DNA from: an uncultured Opitutaceae bacterium
Lineage (GTDB): Bacteria > Verrucomicrobiota > Verrucomicrobiae > Opitutales > Opitutaceae
Reading direction: 5' to 3'
DNA: 9,351 nucleotides
NCBI GenBank assembly: GCA_946482625.1
Contig: CAMLSH010000111.1
Coordinates: 1 to 9,351, forward strand
The notes under the pieces were generated by a model that was not told the DNA's origin, made no database searches, and was given only the letters and a program-made list of their open reading frames with translations. The translations under genes were made by a program, and so were the position numbers. Below are positions 5,447-9,351 of this stretch, in pieces. Numbering within the stretch: the first letter of the stretch is position 1; every line of letters starts with the position of its first letter.

Positions 5447-6385
5447 TTACTTGTCGAAAATCGCCTCCGGAAGATAGCCGGTGACCGTCGTGGTCGGCAC
5501 GTTCACGAGCTGGCTGATCCGCAGGTCGAGAACGACGCTGCAGAGCGTGTAGGCGAGTTCCGGCGTGAGGCCGAGCCGTGCGACGAGGTACTCGATAGCC
5601 CGGCGAACGACGCGTTTGCAGGCCTCGCGCGGGTGTTCATCGGACTCGATGAATAGGTGCCAGGGTTTAGTTTGATAGCGGAGCGGAACGAGCGGATTGG
5701 GGCAGATAGCGTATGGGGCGGCGAGCGGGGTGTGCTTGATCAGATTGATCTGGAGCGTGACGCTCATGGGCGCCTCCATTCCGTTGATACAGACTTCGCC
5801 ATCGCCTTGGGCGGCGTGGCAATCGCCCACGAGAAGATTGGCTCCGGGTGTCAGAACGGGAAGATACAACGTCGTGCCGGCGGTGAGGTGCCGGACATCC
5901 ATGTTGCCACCGAACGGTCCTGGCGCGCGGGTGCGGAACTCGCCGGACTCGGCGCGCTGCACGCCGATAATTCCCGCAAAGGGATGAAGATCGAGCGTGG
6001 TTCCGTGCATGGAGCGCGTCTGGCCGCGGTCCAGTTTCCAGATGAATAGATGATTCTCCGGGAAGTCGTCCGCCAGCAAACCGAGGCCAGGGATCAGGCT
6101 GGTCCAGGCCCAGCCGCGGTGTTCGTAGGATTCTATTTTTATCTCCAACCGGTCACCCGGCTCGGCGCCTGCGATCGCCACCGGCCCGGTGAGCGCATGT
6201 ACCTTGAGCGGATCGAAATGCTTTTTGAACTCGGCCGCCGTCCACTCCGGCCGCACCTGATAGCCGCTGGAATCGGCTGTATGCAGCGTGATGCGGTCGC
6301 CCGGCGCGATGGTGATCCGGGGTGGAGTCGCGTTGTTCCAGCGATGTACTAAACGCGAGTCATCCAGGGTGTGATGGGTGGTCAT
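5447..6385 (-). CDS. Acetamidase/formamidase family protein
   Basis: This 312-residue protein belongs to the FmdA/AmdA family, metal-dependent hydrolases that release ammonia from short amides such as formamide or acetamide. Family landmarks are LTGPVAIAGAEPGDRLEI (65-82), the region around GPFGGNMDVRHL (156-167), and the loop LVGDCHAAQGDGEVCINGME (185-204). The last contains Asp188, His190 and Glu197, expected around the metal site. The C-terminal part ends TTTVTGYLPEAIFDK. There is no signal peptide, so it should be cytosolic. Length is normal for the short subgroup. Real substrates of many family members are unknown, and no amide transporter or regulator lies beside it. The ATG at 6385 diverges from the HTH gene, with AT-rich TTTAATAATTTC close upstream that could be a -10 region with a very short leader. 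Confidence 0.88.
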   Translation of the reverse strand: MTTHHTLDDSRLVHRWNNATPPRITIAPGDRITLHTADSSGYQVRPEWTAAEFKKHFDPLKVHALTGPVAIAGAEPGDRLEIKIESYEHRGWAWTSLIPGLGLLADDFPENHLFIWKLDRGQTRSMHGTTLDLHPFAGIIGVQRAESGEFRTRAPGPFGGNMDVRHLTAGTTLYLPVLTPGANLLVGDCHAAQGDGEVCINGMEAPMSVTLQINLIKHTPLAAPYAICPNPLVPLRYQTKPWHLFIESDEHPREACKRVVRRAIEYLVARLGLTPELAYTLCSVVLDLRISQLVNVPTTTVTGYLPEAIFDK

Positions 6386-6436
6386 GAGTTTATGGAGAAA
6401 TTATTAAAGCGGGACGCGTGCCGGGCCGGGATTTCC

Positions 6437-6476
6437 TATAAGTTGATATAAGGCTTGCGTGATTTGGCTAATATCA
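6437..6476 (+). promoter_or_regulatory. Promoter/operator-like region of the HTH protein gene: spaced inverted repeat
   Basis: TGATATAAGGC (6444-6454) and GGCTAATATCA (6466-6476) are inverted copies with 9 of 11 positions matching. They are separated by 11 bp, so their centres are 22 bp apart, about two helical turns. The right arm contains TAATAT (6469-6474), a plausible -10 box 18 bp before the ATG at 6493. TAAGTT-like and TATAAG sequences repeat with a 10-bp step (6437-6442 and 6447-6452). The block is markedly AT-rich against its surroundings. The geometry suits a dimeric HTH protein binding its own promoter; that link is inference. Confidence 0.4.
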
Positions 6477-6492
6477 TTTGCTGGCCTTCCTT

Positions 6493-6888
6493 ATGGTAAT
6501 CGAAGTTGTTAAAGAATTGGAAGCAGCCAAAGCCAAGGTAGTCGAGCTGGAGCAGTCGCTCGTTAAAGAGCTTACTCAAAAGCTCTCTCGTCTGCCTTAC
6601 GAGTACGGGTTCGACGATCTGTCCTCCTTTATCAAGGCGTTGAAAGATGCCGCCGGTGCCCGCAAGGGTCGTGGTCCAGGAAAAGCCAAAGCCGCTGCGT
6701 CGAAGCCCGCGAAAGCTGGCAAACGCGGTAAGCGCGCCCGCATCACCCCGGAGATCAAAGCAAAGGTCAAAGAGCTCGTGAATAACGAGAAGACTGGCGC
6801 GCAGATCGCCAAGGAACTCGGGATTTCTCTCCCGAGCGTGCAGAACATCAAGAAAGAGCTCGGCCTCGTGAAGGCCCGCAAAAAGTAA
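6493..6888 (+). CDS. Small basic DNA-binding protein: coiled coil, Lys/Ala linker, C-terminal HTH (putative nucleoid-associated or regulatory)
   Basis: The 131-residue protein has three visible parts. Residues 1-32 form a heptad-like amphipathic helix (VVKELEAAKAKVVELEQSLV), likely a dimerising coiled coil. After YEYGFDDLSSFIKALKDAAG comes a very basic Lys/Ala/Gly linker (55-82). Residues 84-125 form a helix-turn-helix: ITPEIKAKVKELV, then TGAQIAKELGISLPSVQNIK, whose second and third helices resemble resolvase/transposase-type HTH units. The C-terminus is again basic (VKARKK). The layout recalls H-NS- and histone-like nucleoid proteins with a sequence-reading HTH added. I know similar proteins in Opitutaceae-type genomes only as hypothetical HTH proteins. 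The ATG at 6493 is preferred; a TTG at 6478 in frame would add MLAFL. It is monocistronic, with a strong terminator and an operator-like repeat upstream. Confidence 0.85.
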   Translation: MVIEVVKELEAAKAKVVELEQSLVKELTQKLSRLPYEYGFDDLSSFIKALKDAAGARKGRGPGKAKAAASKPAKAGKRGKRARITPEIKAKVKELVNNEKTGAQIAKELGISLPSVQNIKKELGLVKARKK

Positions 6889-6912
6889 GTCTGTTTTCGC
6901 AGAAATTATTTC

Positions 6913-6946
6913 AAAGCCCCCGGTAAAATCCCGGGGGCTTTTTTTT
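6913..6946 (+). terminator. Strong Rho-independent terminator of the HTH protein gene
   Basis: AAAGCCCCCGG (6913-6923) is perfectly complementary to CCGGGGGCTTT (6931-6941) around a 7-nt loop, and an eight-T run ends at 6946. It lies 24 bp after the stop codon. It leaves 42 bp before the next gene, which must therefore have its own promoter there or depend on read-through. Confidence 0.95.
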
Positions 6947-6988
6947 CGCCCTTGCGAGGCGGCGGGGATTCGTAGGCTGAGCTTCTCG

Positions 6989-7906
6989 ATGAGCAGCTAT
7001 ATCCAAGCGAACACCAATGGTCGTCTGCACACGGCCACGGAACCGTCCCTCTCGCCACTGAACCGTGGTTTTCTCTATGGGGATGCGATCTACGAGGTGT
7101 GGCGTACGTACCACGGCGTCATTTTCGGATGGGACGAACACTGGCAGCGGCTCGAACGCTCTGCGGCGGCGTTGCATCTCGTGCTGCCGTTCAAGCAGCC
7201 GGAAATTCTCGCGGAGATTCGCCGCACGGTGGCGGCTTTCCGCGAGCGTTCTCCCGATGTGGCGGAGGTTTATATCCGCCTTCAAGTCACCCGTGGTGGC
7301 GGCCCGATCGGACTCGATATCGCTCTCGCGGATCGCGCGGATTTTGTGCTGCTGGTGCAGGAGAATAAACTCTTCTCCGAGGAGAAATTCCGGGCGGGAT
7401 TGAGACTTTCACTTGCTCGCGATCTGCACCGCAATCCCGTGGATGCGCTCAACCCGGCGTGGAAGACGGGCAACTATCTCAACAACATCCTGTGCCTTCG
7501 CGAGGCGCGTGCGCGCGGCGCAGACGAAGTGGTGATCACCAATCAGGCGGGCGAGATCACCGAGGCCGCGGTGAGCAACATCGCCTTCGTCCGCGATGGC
7601 GTGGTGGTGACGCCGCCGCTATCGGCGGGTATTCTGCCGGGTATTACACGGAGTCTTTTGATCACGCAGGTGGCTCCGAAGGCGGGCGTCGCGGTACGCG
7701 AGGAGACGATCCGACCGGAGGCTTTGAGCGGAATGGCCGAGGCGTTTCTTCTTTCCAGCACGAAGGACGTCACGCCGGTCGCGGCGATCGATGACCACCG
7801 CTTCCTTCTTGGGGAGGACACGGTTACGCAGCGATTGAAACGCGCATTTGCTGAGTATGCGCGCGCGAGTGCCAAGGCTAACGGCGCGACACTGCGGTTG
7901 TGGTGA
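6989..7906 (+). CDS. Class IV (fold-type IV) PLP-dependent aminotransferase
   Basis: This 305-residue protein belongs to the family of branched-chain and D-amino acid aminotransferases and aminodeoxychorismate lyases. Visible landmarks are PLNRGFLYGDAIYEVWR (23-39), VYIRLQVTRGGG (94-105), and NPAWKTGNYLNNILC (155-169), where Lys159 is the expected PLP Schiff-base lysine. GEITEAAVSNIAFV (188-201) contributes Glu192 to the pyridine nitrogen. TPPLSAGILPGITRS (208-222) and LLSSTKDVTPV (254-264) bind the phosphate and close the active site. Substrate cannot be assigned from these motifs, since both BCAT-like and D-alanine aminotransferase-like readings are possible, so no symbol is given. The ATG at 6989 follows the terminator of the previous gene closely. 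It converges on the MoeB-rhodanese gene across 94 bp with no clear terminator. Confidence 0.9.
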   Translation: MSSYIQANTNGRLHTATEPSLSPLNRGFLYGDAIYEVWRTYHGVIFGWDEHWQRLERSAAALHLVLPFKQPEILAEIRRTVAAFRERSPDVAEVYIRLQVTRGGGPIGLDIALADRADFVLLVQENKLFSEEKFRAGLRLSLARDLHRNPVDALNPAWKTGNYLNNILCLREARARGADEVVITNQAGEITEAAVSNIAFVRDGVVVTPPLSAGILPGITRSLLITQVAPKAGVAVREETIRPEALSGMAEAFLLSSTKDVTPVAAIDDHRFLLGEDTVTQRLKRAFAEYARASAKANGATLRLW

Positions 7907-8000
7907 TGCAGGCCGCGTCGGATTTGTAGTCGAACGGCGGCGACGGTGCGCACCCTTCATCCGAGCCGGTCGGCTGGTCGGCAAAAAACGAGCTGGAAGA

Positions 8001-9182
8001 TCAGTAGCGTCGGAGGCTCGGATCGATCTGTAGCGCCCAGGCGTCGATGCCGCCGGCCACGTTGGTGACGGCGGTGAAACCGTGGGCGCGAAGGAACTCG
8101 GTCACGCGCATGCTGCGGCCGCCGTGGTGGCAGTGGATGAGCAGGTGTTTGTCCTGCGGGAGATCGGCGAGCCGTTCGGGAATCTGGCGCATGGGGATAT
8201 GCTCGGCGCCGGCGATGGCGCAGATTTCCACTTCGTGCGCTTCACGCACATCGATGAGGCGCACGCCGGCGGGATTGGTTTCGAGCAGGCGTTTGGTTTC
8301 TTCGACGGAGATTTCCAGCGGATAAGTTTCGTTGCTCATGAATGATGCGGGCTTGGGCGAGGGGGCGCAGATGGTTTGATAGTTTTCCGCGCGCAAGGCG
8401 TCGATCTTGGGCGCGCGTCCGCAGAGCGGGCAGTCGGGATCGCGGGGGAGGGTGATCGTGGTGAACTGCTGCCGGAGCGCGTCGTAGGTGAGCATGCGGC
8501 CGAGCAGCGGTTCGCCGAAGCCGGCGACCAACTTGATCGTCTCCAAAGCCTGGAGGCTTCCGATCACGCCACAAAGCGCTCCGACGACACCGGCTTCACC
8601 GCAGTTCGGCACTGAACCCGCGGGTGGCGGCTCGGGAAACAGGCAGCGGTAACAGGGTCCACCGCGCGCGGGATCGAAGACTGCGACCTGGCCTTCGAAT
8701 TTGAAAATGCTTCCGTAAACGAGCGGCTTCTTCGCGAGGAAGGCTGCGTCGTTGTTGAGATAGCGGGTCGCGAAGTTGTCACTGCCGTCCACGATGACGT
8801 CGTAGTGGGAAAACAACTCCAATGCATTTTCCACGGTCACACCGTCGAGGTGCGGTTGCACGCGGACAAACGGATTAACGTCGGCCAGGCGGGCGACGGC
8901 GGAGTCGGTTTTTAGCTTACCGACCGAACCGCTGCCGTGAAGAAGCTGGCGTTGGAGATTGTGTTCCTCCACGCGGTCGAAGTCGGCGATGCCGAGGGTG
9001 CCGACGCCCGCAGCTGCGAGATAGAGCCCGGCAGGGCTGCCGAGGCCGCCCGCTCCGACGATGAGCACTTTTGCTGCCGCCAGCCGGCGCTGCCCCTCGA
9101 CGCCGATCTGATCGAGCAGGATATGGCGGCTGTACCGGGCGAGTTCGGCGGGCGAAAGTTTAGGCAGCGTCTGCGCGGACAT
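8001..9182 (-). CDS. moeB: MoeB/ThiF-type adenylyltransferase fused to a C-terminal rhodanese domain
   Basis: This 393-residue two-domain protein has an E1-like adenylyltransferase at about 10-270. It carries LARYSRHILLDQIGVEGQRR (14-33), the ATP-binding loop VGAGGLGSP (42-50), DRVEEHNLQRQLLH (69-82) and VDGSDNFATRYLNND (131-145). Zinc-binding pairs are CYRC (177-180) and CPLC (251-254), and Cys194 lies in the crossover-loop region. After a short linker, residues about 285-393 are a rhodanese domain with LIDVREAHEV (309-318) and active-site Cys351 in HCHHGGRS. The family activates the C-terminal glycine of a MoaD- or ThiS-like sulfur carrier, and the rhodanese supplies persulfide sulfur. Neither carrier is in the window, so molybdopterin, thiamine or another thiolation route remains open. 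I choose the ATG at 9182; a start at 9269 adds a Cys/Arg-rich, non-family extension. Met282 could act as an internal start giving the rhodanese alone. Confidence 0.9.
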   Translation of the reverse strand: MSAQTLPKLSPAELARYSRHILLDQIGVEGQRRLAAAKVLIVGAGGLGSPAGLYLAAAGVGTLGIADFDRVEEHNLQRQLLHGSGSVGKLKTDSAVARLADVNPFVRVQPHLDGVTVENALELFSHYDVIVDGSDNFATRYLNNDAAFLAKKPLVYGSIFKFEGQVAVFDPARGGPCYRCLFPEPPPAGSVPNCGEAGVVGALCGVIGSLQALETIKLVAGFGEPLLGRMLTYDALRQQFTTITLPRDPDCPLCGRAPKIDALRAENYQTICAPSPKPASFMSNETYPLEISVEETKRLLETNPAGVRLIDVREAHEVEICAIAGAEHIPMRQIPERLADLPQDKHLLIHCHHGGRSMRVTEFLRAHGFTAVTNVAGGIDAWALQIDPSLRRY

Positions 9183-9271
9183 GGTTTGTGCGTAACACAC
9201 CTGTTTCAGTCGGGGCCGCAAATGGAAATTGCGCCGTGTGCCCGTGCAGCCCATACGTGCCGCTTTCAATT

Positions 9272-9351
9272 ATGCCGCAACAATTCGTCGTCATCATCGC
9301 CGGAGGAAAAGGAGAACGCTTCTGGCCGCAGAGCCGGGCGCACCGGCCCAA
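9272..9351 (+). CDS. Mannose-1-phosphate guanylyltransferase, N-terminal fragment (runs off the right edge)
   Basis: Twenty-six codons are visible from the ATG at 9272, giving MPQQFVVIIAGGKGERFWPQ followed by SRAHRP. AGGKGERFWP is the nucleotide-binding signature of sugar-phosphate nucleotidyltransferases, and the form with FWPQSR is characteristic of GDP-mannose pyrophosphorylases (ManC type). These make GDP-mannose from mannose-1-phosphate and GTP for polysaccharide and lipopolysaccharide synthesis. The gene diverges from moeB across 89 bp and has no strong Shine-Dalgarno. The rest, including any phosphomannose isomerase domain, is outside the window. Confidence 0.85.
   Translation, partial: MPQQFVVIIAGGKGERFWPQSRAHRP

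Noticed and set aside
9183..9269. An extended start for moeB at 9269
   Set aside because: The extra 29 residues (MKAARMGCTG and so on) are not family-like and would fill the divergent promoter region.
1..9351. A search by eye for CRISPR arrays, IS ends, att sites, toxin-antitoxin pairs, retrons or defence genes
   Set aside because: There are no regularly spaced repeats, no transposase or reverse-transcriptase motifs, and no multi-gene accessory cluster. The genes are metabolic or housekeeping on alternating strands.

Overview
The window is G+C-rich, gene-dense bacterial chromosome. Gene content points to a Gram-negative, lipopolysaccharide-bearing heterotroph: an ADP-heptose epimerase, the start of a mannose-1-phosphate guanylyltransferase, and a lipoprotein phytase. 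My inference is Verrucomicrobiota, probably Opitutaceae-like, from the mixture of families, the weak or absent Shine-Dalgarno sequences and the lineage-style basic HTH protein. The sequence alone does not prove this. I see no transposase, integrase, tRNA, rRNA, CRISPR array or prophage gene, so this reads as ordinary core or lightly accessory chromosome.

Left part (1-2842): the 5' end of an HTH-containing gene leaves the window on the minus strand (1-252). Divergent from it is an SDR oxidoreductase of the D-mannonate oxidoreductase type (386-1171), closed by a good terminator. A beta-propeller phytase lipoprotein (1395-2471) follows. It converges on a small unrecognised 69-residue minus-strand gene (2632-2841), which has a structured 3' UTR and a perfect 13-bp terminator stem.

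Middle part (2843-5446): a small heat-shock protein (3053-3439, minus) has notable RNA-level structure on both sides. A hairpin in the leader covers its only purine-rich Shine-Dalgarno-like stretch, and a long three-tier hairpin with a U tract follows the stop. A dCTPase/MazG-like nucleotide pyrophosphohydrolase (3746-4120, plus) then converges on hldD (4338-5336, minus).

Right part (5447-9351): an acetamidase/formamidase family protein (minus) diverges from a small coiled-coil, basic-linker, HTH DNA-binding protein (6493-6888). The promoter region of the latter carries a spaced inverted repeat that could be an autoregulatory operator. After its strong terminator comes a class IV PLP aminotransferase (6989-7906). 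It converges on a MoeB/ThiF-rhodanese fusion (8001-9182, minus), which diverges from a truncated mannose-1-phosphate guanylyltransferase (9272 onward).

Most genes are single transcription units of alternating strand, and I see no convincing operon or multi-gene system. No clear new defence or biosynthetic system is present. The most interesting signals are regulatory: the hsp20 leader and trailer structures, the operator-like repeat ahead of the HTH protein, and the small gene with the structured 3' UTR.
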